This document shows, piece by piece, positions 33,273 to 42,069 of a stretch of DNA of 64,000 nucleotides. This DNA is from CF-13 sp035279665. Lineage in GTDB: Bacteria > Chloroflexota > Dormibacteria > CF-121. A program made the translations under genes and the position numbers. The notes under the pieces are model-generated. The model was given only the letters and a program-made list of their open reading frames with translations, searched no databases and was not told the origin of the DNA. The stretch is taken from contig DATEHI010000031.1 of the NCBI GenBank assembly GCA_035279665.1, forward strand, positions 62,001 through 126,000, given 5' to 3'. Every line of letters starts with the position of its first letter. The stretch's first letter is position 1.

Positions 33273-34507
33273 TCGGGATCCTCCACGATCGCGCCCGACG
33301 CCGCTTCCAGATTGGCGGCCTCCGCATCCGTGACGGCCGGCAGCTCAGAGGCCTCGACGGTCGACTCGGCCGTCAGAAGCTCGACGGTGCCGCCCAGTGT
33401 CTTACGCGGCCGCATCGACACAGTCCCCAGCAATCCTTCCGGCCGAAAGATCATGATGACGATGAGGATCAGGCTGAAGACGACGTAGCGATAGAAAACG
33501 AGCTGTTGCAACAGAAAGGGCAAGACCGTAACGAGCGTCGCGCCGAGGATCGCCCCGGGGATGCTTCCCAGCCCCCCCAGGATGACCATGATGAAGACAA
33601 GGACCGTCTGTTGCACGTCGTAATTTCCCGGATAGGCGTTGAAGAGCCACGCAGCGTTGATCATGCCAACGAGCGCCGCGATAACCGCGCTCGCTGTAAA
33701 GGCCAGCAAACGGTACTTGAAGGTATTGACGCCCATCGCGCGAGCGGCGAGCTCATCGTCCCGGATCGCAATCCAGGCGCGGCCTGTTCGAGTCGCTCGC
33801 CAGCGCGTCAACAGAAATACGCAGAGACCCAGGAAACCCAAGAATATCCAGTAATAGACCCACGAGTGAGGCGCCGTTCCAAGAAATGGCAGGCTCTTCG
33901 GAATTCGAAAGGCGTCCACCTGATGGATACCCTCCGTCCCGCCTGTGATATTGAGCCCGTTGCTCCCGAGTTGGTGTCCCATGAGAATCGGCGGTCGGTC
34001 CAGGTCCAGGGTGAGCTCCCGCATGACCAGACCAAACCCGAGGGTCACGATGGCAAGGTAGTCGCCGCGCAGCCGAAGGGAGGGGACGCCAATGATCAAA
34101 GAAAACGCAATTGCCACAGCAATCAAGGTGAGCAGCGCGAGCCAGAACGGAAAATGCTGGTGCAGCTGGTCGCTTTCCATCAGGGCATAGGTGTATGAGC
34201 CGATCCCAAAGAACGCGATGAAGCCCAGGTTCAGCAGGCCGGCGAAGCCGACGACGAGGTTGAGGCTTAAAGCCAGGGTCGCGTACATGGCACAGGTGGC
34301 CAGAATGCGCACCCAGAACTCGCCACCCGTCCAACCGAAGTTGTCGACGAAATACTGGGTAACAAAGGGCGCCGTGGCGGCCACGGCAAAGAACGGGATC
34401 ATCACGTACGGTTTCGTGAGCGCCGCATTCCAGCCCGCGGGGCCAGACTCCCACAGTCGTTGGAGCCGCGGCTTATCTACCGCCAGTGCCTGCGACTGAG
34501 CGCTCAT
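33260..34507 (-). CDS. livM: ABC transporter permease (LivM)
   Basis: 415-aa polytopic permease, with the LivM core signature ALSLNLVVGFAGLLNLGFIA and GDYLAIVTLGFG, followed by RDDELAARAMGVNTFKYRL (the cytoplasmic EAA-like coupling loop) and ILGGLGSIPGAILGA. About ten membrane helices, starting near residue 35; the N-terminal 30 residues and the C-terminal 45 residues are hydrophilic, the latter acidic and of no known function. ATGA overlap with livH. Confidence 0.92.
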   Translation of the reverse strand: MSAQSQALAVDKPRLQRLWESGPAGWNAALTKPYVMIPFFAVAATAPFVTQYFVDNFGWTGGEFWVRILATCAMYATLALSLNLVVGFAGLLNLGFIAFFGIGSYTYALMESDQLHQHFPFWLALLTLIAVAIAFSLIIGVPSLRLRGDYLAIVTLGFGLVMRELTLDLDRPPILMGHQLGSNGLNITGGTEGIHQVDAFRIPKSLPFLGTAPHSWVYYWIFLGFLGLCVFLLTRWRATRTGRAWIAIRDDELAARAMGVNTFKYRLLAFTASAVIAALVGMINAAWLFNAYPGNYDVQQTVLVFIMVILGGLGSIPGAILGATLVTVLPFLLQQLVFYRYVVFSLILIVIMIFRPEGLLGTVSMRPRKTLGGTVELLTAESTVEASELPAVTDAEAANLEAASGAIVEDPEWKV

Positions 34508-35430
34508 GCCCGATCGGGCAGCGGCTGGCCGAATAGCCCTTGCGGACGAACGAGCAAGACGACGATGAGCGCCAGGAACGCGAAGGTGTCCTGGAAGGAC
34601 GTGCTGATGAATCCGCCGGCCATGCTTTCCAGGACGCCAAGGAAGAGGCCACCGACCATGGCCCCTCTGACATTGCCGATGCCGCCGATTACCGCTGCCG
34701 CGAAGGCCTTGATGCCGATCAGGAATCCCATGAAGAAGTTGACCGTGGCAAAAGTCAGGCCAAACAGAAGCCCCCCCATGCCGGCCAACGCGGAACCGAC
34801 AAGGAACGTCACGACGATGACTCGGTCGACATCGATGCCCATGAAGGTCGCGGCTTCGCGATCCTGCGCCGTCGCCCGCATCGCCGCGCCAAATTGGGTC
34901 CGAAAGACAAAGACGTCGAGAGCGAACATGAGGCCCACCGATACGACGAATAGAGCGAGGCCCATGAAGGGCGTTGCAACGCTGCCCACTCGAATCACGG
35001 CCTGCGGAACGAGCGCGTTGCTCGGCACCAAGACGGGCGCGGGGCTAACCTGGACCTGCACGATGCTCTGGAGGAAAAGAGAGACGCCAAGAGCGGTAAT
35101 GAGAGGCGCGAGCCGGTTGGAGTTGCGAAGCGGACGGTAGGCGACCCGCTCGATTGCGACGCCGAGCAATCCGGCGCCCCCCATGGAAGCGATCGCCATA
35201 AGGGCCACGATCAGGCCCGCTGGGACTCCAGCTACCCCGTTGTGGACGAAGAGGCCGGCCACTCCCGCCCCGAGGAATCCGCCCACCATGTACACGTCCC
35301 CGTGGGCGAAGTTGAGCATTTCGAGGATGCCGTAGACAAGGGTGTACCCGAGGGCAATCAGCGCGTAGAGGCTTCCGGTCTCTAGCCCATTGACCAGCTG
35401 CTGAGGAAAGTTCTGAAGAAAATAGTCCAT
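34504..35430 (-). CDS. livH: ABC transporter permease (LivH)
   Basis: 308-aa polytopic permease. N-terminal QQLVNGLETGSLYALIALGY, then YGILEMLNFAHGDVYMVGG (LivH signature), RATAQDREAATFMGIDVDRV coupling loop, and AAVIGGIGNVRGAMVGGLFL. Eight or so helices. Its start lies 43 bp after the livJ stop across a 13-bp hairpin. Pairs with LivM. Confidence 0.93.
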   Translation of the reverse strand: MDYFLQNFPQQLVNGLETGSLYALIALGYTLVYGILEMLNFAHGDVYMVGGFLGAGVAGLFVHNGVAGVPAGLIVALMAIASMGGAGLLGVAIERVAYRPLRNSNRLAPLITALGVSLFLQSIVQVQVSPAPVLVPSNALVPQAVIRVGSVATPFMGLALFVVSVGLMFALDVFVFRTQFGAAMRATAQDREAATFMGIDVDRVIVVTFLVGSALAGMGGLLFGLTFATVNFFMGFLIGIKAFAAAVIGGIGNVRGAMVGGLFLGVLESMAGGFISTSFQDTFAFLALIVVLLVRPQGLFGQPLPDRA

Positions 35431-35436
35431 GAAAGC

Positions 35437-35466
35437 GACAGGAGACGGCCCGAGCCGTCTCCTGTC
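35437..35466. terminator. livJ/livH intergenic hairpin (attenuator or mRNA-stabilising element)
   Basis: Perfect inverted repeat of 13 bp: arms 35437-35449 and 35454-35466, with only a 4-nt loop (CCGA); each arm reads ACAGGAGACGGC or its complement. It occupies nearly the whole gap between the livJ stop and the livH ATG. No U-run follows on the minus strand. This position, directly 3' of the substrate-binding-protein gene, is the classic place for a structure that keeps binding-protein mRNA more abundant than permease mRNA. Confidence 0.75.
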
Positions 35467-35473
35467 CCGATCG

Positions 35474-36670
35474 TTAGCCGGTTATCGACTTCACCGACAC
35501 CATGTTGGTTCCCTTCGCCTGGAACAACCCGATCGCGACGGTCGTGACATCGCCCTTGGCGTTGTACTTCACCGGCCCCAGCACCGTCTGGAAGGTGTCA
35601 CTGGCGAGGTGACTGATCACGTCTGCACGCGAAATCCTGCCATTGTTGACAGGCGAATTCGCGATCGCCTGTAGCAGAACTTGTGTAGCAGAATACGCCG
35701 AGCCGTAGAACGGCCCTGCCTTGCCAATCGAGTCCGCTCCAAACTTGCTCTTGAAGCGGGTGATCATGTCCGCGGCAGTGGCAACGCTTGCCGGATCTGG
35801 CGTGATGTTGGAGGCGTAAGCACCCAGGAACGCGCCCTGAGAGCCCGTGATGATCGTCGGATCATCTTCGCCATCGGTGCCCAGGAACTGAATATTCGTA
35901 CCGATCGTCAGCCCACCGCTCTTGAGTTGTTGCACGAAAGGCGCTGCTTCGGGTCCCTCATCAGCGAAGAAGACCCAGTCTGCTCTGAAGGCGTTGATCC
36001 GCTGCACGATTGTGCGGAAGTCAGTCTGTCCATGCTGCGCGCTGTCTCGCTGGACCGTGATGCTCGGTGCGTGGTCAGCTAAGTACTTCGCGACGATATC
36101 AGCAAGCGCCGTCGAGTAGTCAGAGCGGGCATCCATGACCTCGACCTTCTTCGCCCCCTGGTCGATCATGAATTTGGCGTCCGCCGGTCCCTGCTGGTCG
36201 TCGCGGGCGTTGACGCGGTGGGCGACACTGTTTCCGTGCTCAGTGATCGTGGTGTTCGACGCGGATTCGGTAACGAACGGAAGGGGCGGATTGGCATTCT
36301 GCAGACCCTGGATCGTGCCGAGGACGACGCCTGAATTCATCGGTCCGACTATTCCCAGCACGGTCGGATCGGAGATCCCCACGGCTTGCAGGGTCGCCGC
36401 CGTCTGCGGGCTGTGGTTGTCGTCCCACGTAATCAATTTGACGCTTGTGCCGTGCACGCCGCCGGCCTTGTTGAAGTCATCGACCGCTAGCTGGCATGCC
36501 TGGAGTGCGCCAGCGCCAATCGAGGCCTCGTCGCCCGTGAAGGGGCCCTCGCACGCAATCTGCACCTTGTCGGGTTTGTTGGACGCGGTTCCTCCGGTGG
36601 TGGTGCTCCCGCATGCTGCCAGCCCCACGCTGGCCATGGCAACGAGAGCGAGAATCCCTGGCTTTCCCAT
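35474..36670 (-). CDS. livJ: ABC transporter substrate-binding lipoprotein (LivJ-like)
   Basis: 398-aa periplasmic-binding fold type I protein. Lipoprotein signal: MGKPGILALVAMASVGLAAC with lipobox LAAC (Cys20). Ligand-fold stretches PFTGDEASIGAGALQACQLA, GIVGPMNSGVVLG, and RRVDWVFFADEG-type second lobe. Ligand unknown: branched-chain amino acids, amides, urea or aromatic acids are all carried by this family. ATG 36670 is preferred to the GTG at 36730, because 36722-36750 is a good promoter and an SD lies just before 36670. First gene of livJHMGF. Confidence 0.9.
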   Translation of the reverse strand: MGKPGILALVAMASVGLAACGSTTTGGTASNKPDKVQIACEGPFTGDEASIGAGALQACQLAVDDFNKAGGVHGTSVKLITWDDNHSPQTAATLQAVGISDPTVLGIVGPMNSGVVLGTIQGLQNANPPLPFVTESASNTTITEHGNSVAHRVNARDDQQGPADAKFMIDQGAKKVEVMDARSDYSTALADIVAKYLADHAPSITVQRDSAQHGQTDFRTIVQRINAFRADWVFFADEGPEAAPFVQQLKSGGLTIGTNIQFLGTDGEDDPTIITGSQGAFLGAYASNITPDPASVATAADMITRFKSKFGADSIGKAGPFYGSAYSATQVLLQAIANSPVNNGRISRADVISHLASDTFQTVLGPVKYNAKGDVTTVAIGLFQAKGTNMVSVKSITG

Positions 36671-36721
36671 CCTCCCTGTCGACCTCCTCTTCCTTTGTCG
36701 AAGACCTAAATTCGTGCGCTC

Positions 36722-36750
36722 TTTATACACGCTTGGACGGCGGAGAGCAA
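36722..36750 (-). promoter_or_regulatory. Promoter of the liv operon
   Basis: On the minus strand, TTGCTC (36750-36745), a 17-bp spacer, and TATAAA (36727-36722). This predicts transcription starting near 36715, about 45 bases before the livJ ATG. A short GC hairpin (CCGCC-GCTC-GGCGG family, 36751-36764) lies just upstream and may end transcription from the aminotransferase gene. Confidence 0.7.
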
Positions 36751-36776
36751 CCGCCGAGCGGCGGCTCTAACCCTTT

Positions 36777-37955
36777 CTAATTCGGCGCCTGGACAAGCAG
36801 GTCGGGATGCCGGTCAAGCGCGGCAAGGACCGCGTCCACGTCAGCCGCGGTGTTGTAGTAGTGCAGCGATACCCGCAGCGAGCCGTCGCGCGTCGAGCAA
36901 AGGATGCTCTCGCGGGCCAGCGTCTCGACGAGCTTGGGCGCGTCGGTCGATCGCACCATGACGAGGGGACCACGGTCGGCCGGCTCCTCCGGGGTGAGGA
37001 GGGCGAGTCCCCGCTGGCGCGCACCATCGATAAACCGTCCCGTGAGTGCCTGGACGTGCGCCTGAATGACGTCGAGACCCACGGCGGCGAGCAGCTGCAG
37101 CGCCGCGAGCGAGGCGTAGACATTTGGCACGGGCGGGGACCCGGTCTCGAAGCGCCGGGCCGTCGTGGCGTAACGCAGGTGGTGGACGTCGTAGGCGAAG
37201 ACGTTCTCCTGCCCAAACCAGCCGGAGTCGCTCGGCTCGAAGCGCTCGATCAACTCCTTGCGCATGTACATGAAGGCCACGCCCGGCGAGCCCAGAAGAT
37301 ACTTCAGCGCCCCGGTTACCAGGATGTCGAGGTCGAGCGCCTTGACGTCCATAGGCTGCGTCCCCATGCTCTGGTAGGCGTCGATCAGGAGGTAGGCGCC
37401 TCGTTCGTGGGCCAGCTCGGCCAGCGCGCCGATGTTGGTCTTGAACCCGTTTCTGTAGCAGACCTGGGTGGTCGAAACGAGCGCCGTCCGCTCATCAACC
37501 TCGTCCTCGAAGGCGCTCAGCGGCAGGCGGGCGCCGCTCGCCCGCGCGTAGGTGACCTGGGCTCCGCGGCGCTGTTGCGCCAGCCAGATATGCCCAACGG
37601 TCGGAAAGTCGAAGTCGCTGGTCACGACCTTGGGGCGGTCCTTATAGCTGAGAGCGCTGGCGAGGGAATTGAGGGCGGTCGACACGGAAAAGGTGACGGC
37701 GACCTCGGCCGGCTCGGCGTTGATCAGCCGCGCGAACTCGACCCGTAGGTCTTCCATCCGCCCAACCCAGATCTCCCAGGGATTGCCGTGCGTGTGCCAG
37801 GACTCGAGGAACTCGTGCATGGCCGCTTCCACCGGTCTCGATAGTGCACCCTGGGAGCAGCTGCTCAGGTACACCTTCTGGTCGAAGATGGGGAATTGTT
37901 TGCGGAACGCCGCCACGCCGTTGTCCTGGTCGGTTGGGCGCGACACTTCTGGCAT
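36777..37955 (-). CDS. Class V aminotransferase-fold PLP enzyme
   Basis: 392-aa fold-type I PLP enzyme. N-terminal FPIFDQKVYLSSCSQGALSR, cofactor Asp/His region LLIDAYQSMGTQ, Schiff-base Lys in VTGALKYLLGSPGVAF, and a C-terminal SLRVSLHYYNTAADV. Resembles the cysteine desulfurase/kynureninase/isopenicillin-epimerase branch; not close to ureidoglycine-glyoxylate aminotransferase PucG. Substrate undetermined. The start is only about 10-21 bp from the divergent class I aminotransferase start, so both genes' promoters must lie inside the other gene. Confidence 0.82.
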   Translation of the reverse strand: MPEVSRPTDQDNGVAAFRKQFPIFDQKVYLSSCSQGALSRPVEAAMHEFLESWHTHGNPWEIWVGRMEDLRVEFARLINAEPAEVAVTFSVSTALNSLASALSYKDRPKVVTSDFDFPTVGHIWLAQQRRGAQVTYARASGARLPLSAFEDEVDERTALVSTTQVCYRNGFKTNIGALAELAHERGAYLLIDAYQSMGTQPMDVKALDLDILVTGALKYLLGSPGVAFMYMRKELIERFEPSDSGWFGQENVFAYDVHHLRYATTARRFETGSPPVPNVYASLAALQLLAAVGLDVIQAHVQALTGRFIDGARQRGLALLTPEEPADRGPLVMVRSTDAPKLVETLARESILCSTRDGSLRVSLHYYNTAADVDAVLAALDRHPDLLVQAPN

Positions 37956-37976
37956 TCTAGTGTCGTGCCGCGCGCC

Positions 37977-39137
37977 ATGATGTCCCGCAAGTCTGGCCTG
38001 TTCACCGAGTCGGTCATCCGAGAGATGACGCGGCTCTGTGTCGCCGAGCACGGCGAGAACTGCCTCAACCTGGCTCAGGGGTTCCCCGATTTCGCGGCGC
38101 CCGGCGAGCTGAAGGAAGCGGCGGTCGACGCCATCCGCAAGGACTTCAATCAATACGCGACCACCTGGGGCGCGAAGGTGATGCGGGACGCGATCGCGGC
38201 CAAGACGCAACACTTCCGCCAGATGACCGTGGATCCCGAGACGGAGATCACGGTTTGCTGCGGTGTGACCGAGGCGATGCTCTCGACCATCCTGGCGGTA
38301 GTCGACCCCGGCGATGAGGTCATCATCTTCGAGCCCTTTTACGAGAACTACGGGCCGGATTGCGTTCTGTCGGGGGCGACACCGGTGGTCGTCCCGCTGG
38401 TTCCGCCTGATTGGCACTTCGACCGGGACCAGCTGCGTACGGCCTTCAACGCGCGGACGCGCGCGATCATCATCAACACCCCACACAACCCGACCGGCAA
38501 GGTCTATAGCCGCGAGGAGCTCACATTCATCGCCGGACTCTGCCAGGAGTTCGACGTGATCGCCATCACCGACGAGATCTACGAACACCTCGTCTACCGC
38601 GGCGAGCACGTCAGCATCGCCACCCTCGATGGGATGCGGGATCGCACGGTGACGATCAACGGCCTCTCCAAGACCTACAGCGTGACCGGGTGGCGGCTGG
38701 CGTATGCGATTGCGCCCGCCGAGATGACCAGCGCGATCCGCAAGGTCCACGACTTCGTCACCGTCGGCGCGCCGCATCCCCTCCAGGTCGCGGCCGCGAC
38801 TGCCTTGCGCTTTCCGGACCGGTACTACGTCGACCTGCTCGATTCCTATCGCGAGCGGCGGGGTTTCATCCTCGAGATCCTGGACGACGCCGGTTTCAAA
38901 TCCTATCCGCCGGACGGCGCCTACTACGTGATGACTGACATCAGCGGCTTCGGCGAGGACGACGTGAGCTTCGCCCACCGCATGGTGCGCGACATCGGGC
39001 TTGCCACCGTGCCGGGGAGCAGTTTCTACCTGGACCCGGAGCGCGGCCGCCGGCAGATCCGTTTCTCCTTTCCCAAGAAGATGGACACGCTTCGCCGCGC
39101 GGCCGACCGGCTGAAGAAACTGAGCAGGGTCTCCTGA
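37977..39137 (+). CDS. Class I/II pyridoxal-phosphate aminotransferase
   Basis: 386-aa fold-type I aminotransferase. NLAQGFPDFAAPGELKEAA, phosphate/ring residues in NTPHNPTGKVYSREE and ITDEIYEHLVYRG, Schiff-base Lys in INGLSKTYSVTGWRLAY, and the C-terminal Arg in RQIRFSFPKK. Of the KAT/methionine-aminotransferase branch (NLAQGFPDF), so kynurenine, glutamine or methionine are candidate amino donors. Possible starts: GTG 37965, ATG 37977, ATG 37980. Coupled to the zinc-ribbon gene by TGATG. Confidence 0.88.
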   Translation: MMSRKSGLFTESVIREMTRLCVAEHGENCLNLAQGFPDFAAPGELKEAAVDAIRKDFNQYATTWGAKVMRDAIAAKTQHFRQMTVDPETEITVCCGVTEAMLSTILAVVDPGDEVIIFEPFYENYGPDCVLSGATPVVVPLVPPDWHFDRDQLRTAFNARTRAIIINTPHNPTGKVYSREELTFIAGLCQEFDVIAITDEIYEHLVYRGEHVSIATLDGMRDRTVTINGLSKTYSVTGWRLAYAIAPAEMTSAIRKVHDFVTVGAPHPLQVAAATALRFPDRYYVDLLDSYRERRGFILEILDDAGFKSYPPDGAYYVMTDISGFGEDDVSFAHRMVRDIGLATVPGSSFYLDPERGRRQIRFSFPKKMDTLRRAADRLKKLSRVS

Positions 39138-39457
39138 TGTACCTCGCCTGCCCGAACCGGTGCAGCACGAACCGGTTCGAGCTCTGGAATGCCTCGGTCT
39201 TCGTCGACAGCGCCGGGCGCTACCTCGAGTACAAGGCGGCGGATGCCCCGCTCTACCGGTGTACCGAGTGTGGCAGCCCGGTTGTCGACCTGGGCGAGGT
39301 CCCCGGTGCGATGGCAGCCGACCGCGAGGCAGAGGTAAGCCCGGCCCGTGAGTATGCGTGCCCGTCCTGCGAGGAGCTATTCAGCGCGCCGAAAGAGCAG
39401 ACGATCGTTGTGTGTCCCGCGTGCGGCCAGACGTTTCCCGTGCCGGAACCTAGCTAG
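39137..39457 (+). CDS. Zinc-ribbon protein
   Basis: 106-aa soluble protein with two zinc ribbons: CPNRC (residues 5-9) with CTECG (42-46), and CPSCEELF (75-82) with CPACGQTF (93-100). No catalytic domain. It overlaps the aminotransferase stop (TGATG), so it is cotranscribed. Function unknown; nucleic acid binding or protein docking are possible. Its stop overlaps the convergent sirtuin gene by 8 bp. Confidence 0.75.
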   Translation: MYLACPNRCSTNRFELWNASVFVDSAGRYLEYKAADAPLYRCTECGSPVVDLGEVPGAMAADREAEVSPAREYACPSCEELFSAPKEQTIVVCPACGQTFPVPEPS

Positions 39458-40211
39458 CGGCGCCGATCCGGCTGACGATCTCGGGGAGGACTTCGCCGGC
39501 TTTGCCGTGGACGACCGCGGCGGCGACGTCGTCGAACGGAGTGGGCTCGGCGTTCACGATGCACAAATCGGCGCCGTGCTCTCGAGCCAATCGCGGAATG
39601 CCCGCCGCCGGGTACACCTGCAGCGAGCTGCCGACGATCAGCAGCACGTCCGCGGCCATCGCCAGCGCCTGCGCGTCGCGCAGTGGCGCGACTGGAAGGG
39701 CCTCGCCGAAGAGGACCACCATTGGTTTGAGGAAGCGGCCGCCGCAGGACGGACAGCTCGGCGGGCAGTGCTCGCGGTTCATGCGGTCCACCTGGTCTCG
39801 CGGGAAGCGGGCCTCGCAATCGAGGCAGACGACCGCGTGCGACGAGCCGTGGAGCTCGATCACCTCTCGACTCCCTGCCCGTTGATGCAGGCCGTCGGTG
39901 TTCTGGGTGATCACGGCGCGCAGGTAGCCCCGGCGCTCCAGCTCGGCGAGGGCGCGATGGGCGGGATTGGGTTCGGCGTCGGGACGGCGATGGTTGAGGC
40001 TGTAGGTCCAGTACTGCGATGGGTCTTTCCGAAAGGTGTCGATGTGGGCGACCTTGTAGGGATCGAATTTCGTCCACAGCCCGCCTTCGCCGCGGAAGTG
40101 GGGGATCCCGCTTTCCACCGAGACGCCCGCACCGGTGAAGGCGATGGAGGAACCCGAGTTGAGCAGCAGCGCCGCGACCTGTGCGACCGCGGCCTCGGTC
40201 GCCGTGGTCAT
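39450..40211 (-). CDS. cobB: NAD-dependent protein deacylase (sirtuin)
   Basis: 253-aa Sir2-family enzyme. All motifs present: AFTGAGVSVESGIPHFRGEG, ITQNTDGLHQRAG, catalytic His in VIELHGSSHAV, zinc Cys pairs CLDC and CPSC, VGSSLQVYPAAGIP, and IVNAEPTPFD. Class U/III-type bacterial sirtuin of normal length. Removes acyl groups from lysine. Start overlaps the PIG-L stop (ATGA), so it belongs to etfB-etfA-PIG-L-cobB. Confidence 0.93.
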   Translation of the reverse strand: MTTATEAAVAQVAALLLNSGSSIAFTGAGVSVESGIPHFRGEGGLWTKFDPYKVAHIDTFRKDPSQYWTYSLNHRRPDAEPNPAHRALAELERRGYLRAVITQNTDGLHQRAGSREVIELHGSSHAVVCLDCEARFPRDQVDRMNREHCPPSCPSCGGRFLKPMVVLFGEALPVAPLRDAQALAMAADVLLIVGSSLQVYPAAGIPRLAREHGADLCIVNAEPTPFDDVAAAVVHGKAGEVLPEIVSRIGAAS

Positions 40212-41095
40212 CGCAGGCCGGCGAAGAGGTCGTCCTCGGGAACGGGCGTGTCCACCGAGCTGCGCACCCGCTCGAAAGTCTCCATGGACCAGGCTCTTGG
40301 GCCGAGCGCCTCATTGAGCCTGAGGAACCAACTGTCTTCCGGGATCTGAGTCCGATGGGCCCGCATCGCGGCGAGCTTCTTATCGACGAACCCGCTCACA
40401 TCGAGCCACGTCGTGACGCGGTCGTCCGAGACGGCGAATGGCGGTGGCTCGCCGTCGGTGGAGAAGCGGTTCTCCACGCCCGCCCGTTGCATCGCCTCGG
40501 CAATCTGCCGCATCACCGATTTCGGGAACGCCGAGTAGTAGAGCTTGCTCGGGCGAAACGGGTCGCCACCCGGGAAGCGCTCCACGTCGGCGGCGTAGAA
40601 GAAGGCGCCGATGGCCACCCGATGGGTCTTGATGTGATCGGGATGGGCGTAGCCACCAAACTCGTTTTGGGTGACCACCACCTGGGGGCGTACTCGCCGC
40701 ACGACCTGGATCAAACGGGCGATCGCCTCTTCTTCGTCGGCCTGCCAGAAGGTCTTGGGCTCGCGGTTCCGGGGTAGGCCGGCCATCCCCGAGTCCTCGT
40801 AACCGAGGAAGACGAGCTCGTTGACGCCGAGGATCTTGACCGCGTTGCGCAGCTCCCCTTCGCGGATGGTCGCGAGCCGTGGCGCAGCCTCCTGGCGGTC
40901 GAGGGCTTTATCGAGGATCTCTCCGACCTCGCCACGGGTCGCGGTGACAAGCGTCGTCCGCACACCCTCCGCGCTGTAGCGAGCCAGTGTTCCGCCCATC
41001 CCGATTGATTCGTCGTCCGGGTGCGGCTCGACCGCTAGCAAGCTCAGTTCTTTCTCCCTCCCCCTCTGGGGGAGGGTCGGGGAGGGGGTGCTCAT
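40208..41095 (-). CDS. PIG-L family N-acetylglucosaminyl deacetylase-like protein
   Basis: Up to 295 aa. Zn motif AVEPHPDDESIGMGG and GGYAHPDHIKTH; family includes MshB/Mca/BshB thiol-pathway deacetylases. If the ATG at 41095 (overlapping the etfA TGA) is used, the first 16 residues (MSTPSPTLPQRGREKE) are encoded by a dispersed palindromic DNA repeat (41056-41076). The repeat's right arm reads GGGGGAGGGAGAAAG as a strong SD, so CTG 41047 or TTG 41041, giving LSLLAVEPHPDDE, may be the real start. Confidence 0.85.
   Translation of the reverse strand: MSTPSPTLPQRGREKELSLLAVEPHPDDESIGMGGTLARYSAEGVRTTLVTATRGEVGEILDKALDRQEAAPRLATIREGELRNAVKILGVNELVFLGYEDSGMAGLPRNREPKTFWQADEEEAIARLIQVVRRVRPQVVVTQNEFGGYAHPDHIKTHRVAIGAFFYAADVERFPGGDPFRPSKLYYSAFPKSVMRQIAEAMQRAGVENRFSTDGEPPPFAVSDDRVTTWLDVSGFVDKKLAAMRAHRTQIPEDSWFLRLNEALGPRAWSMETFERVRSSVDTPVPEDDLFAGLR
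41056..41076. repeat. Palindromic dispersed repeat (family B), copy 1
   Basis: Stem CCCTCCCCC (41056-41064), loop TCT, GGGGGAGGG (41068-41076). On the minus strand it is followed by GAGAAAG. A close relative is at 62797-62821. Both copies sit immediately 5' of a minus-strand gene, with the purine-rich arm at Shine-Dalgarno distance. Confidence 0.75.
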
Positions 41096-42063
41096 TTGCC
41101 CTTGCGCGAGCGGACTTCCTGGATCAACTGCGGCACGATCTTGTGGACATCGCCCACGACCCCAAGGTCCGCCATCTTGAAGATCGGCGCCTCCGGGTCC
41201 TTGTTGATGGCGATGATCGTCCTGGCACCCTTCATCCCGACCGTGTGCTGCATGGCGCCCGAGATGCCGAGCGCGATGTACACCGTCGGCTTGACGGTCT
41301 TGCCGGTCTGCCCGATCTGGAAGGAGTAGGGCTTCCAGCCGGCATCGACGACCGCGCGGCTGGCACCGACCGCCGCACCCAGCTCGGCGGCGAGCTCATC
41401 GAGCATCTTGAAGTTCTCCGGCGCACCGAGCCCGCGTCCGCCGCTCACGATGATCGCGGCATCCTCCAGCTTCGGACCACTTGCCTTTTCCGTTTCACGG
41501 CGCAAGACCCGCGCGACCGGCTTGCTGGTGTCAACCGGATCGGTCAGCGTCTCCACCTGCGGCGCAGCGGCCGAGGCAGCCGCTTCCGCCGTGACCGCTT
41601 TCGGCCGGATCAAGACCAGCGTCGGCGCCGTGGCTTTCGGCACAGTTGTCACCAGCAGGCTGCCGCCGAACATCGGCGAGACGACGGCCCAACCGCCGCC
41701 TTTGGCGCTGATGTCGGTGGCGTTGGCGATCAGGGCCGTCCCGAGCCGCGCGCTGAGGCGAGACGCCACGTCGCGACCGTCATAGGTCATGCCGAAGATC
41801 ACCAGGTCCGGTTGGTCCTTCACGACCAGACGCGCCAGCAGCTCCACCGCCGGGGTGGCCAGGACGTCGCGAAAGGCGGCATCTTCGTGGACGTAAACCT
41901 TCTTCGCACCGTACTTGCCGAGCGTTTCCACCGACTTCGAAGCCCCCGGGCCGAGCGCGACGGCGGTCGTGTCCCCCAGGGCACGCGCTTTCGTCAGCAG
42001 CTCGAGCACGACGGCCATCGGCGTGCCGTCGACAGTTTCCGCAAAGACCCAAACGCCGGCCAT
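41092..42063 (-). CDS. etfA: Electron transfer flavoprotein alpha subunit
   Basis: 323-aa ETF alpha. C-terminal FAD domain: IIVSGGRGLGAPENFKMLDE, SRAVVDAGWKPYSFQIGQTG, KTVKPTVYIALGISGAMQHT, then AINKDPEAPIFKMADLG. Normal length. Transfers electrons from acyl-CoA dehydrogenases to a quinone reductase. Upstream of its ATG lies the family-A repeat array; its TGA overlaps the PIG-L ATG. Confidence 0.95.
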   Translation of the reverse strand: MAGVWVFAETVDGTPMAVVLELLTKARALGDTTAVALGPGASKSVETLGKYGAKKVYVHEDAAFRDVLATPAVELLARLVVKDQPDLVIFGMTYDGRDVASRLSARLGTALIANATDISAKGGGWAVVSPMFGGSLLVTTVPKATAPTLVLIRPKAVTAEAAASAAAPQVETLTDPVDTSKPVARVLRRETEKASGPKLEDAAIIVSGGRGLGAPENFKMLDELAAELGAAVGASRAVVDAGWKPYSFQIGQTGKTVKPTVYIALGISGAMQHTVGMKGARTIIAINKDPEAPIFKMADLGVVGDVHKIVPQLIQEVRSRKGK

Positions 42064-42069
42064 CAGACG

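Noticed and set aside
36777..37955. Ureidoglycine-glyoxylate aminotransferase (PucG) to complete purine catabolism
   Set aside because: N-terminal motifs (YLSSCSQGALSR) and Lys region match the cysteine desulfurase/kynureninase branch, not PucG.
36777..38978. Long minus-strand frame extending the class V aminotransferase by 340 codons
   Set aside because: The extra N-terminal part is antisense to the class I aminotransferase gene; aminotransferase homology begins only near 37930.
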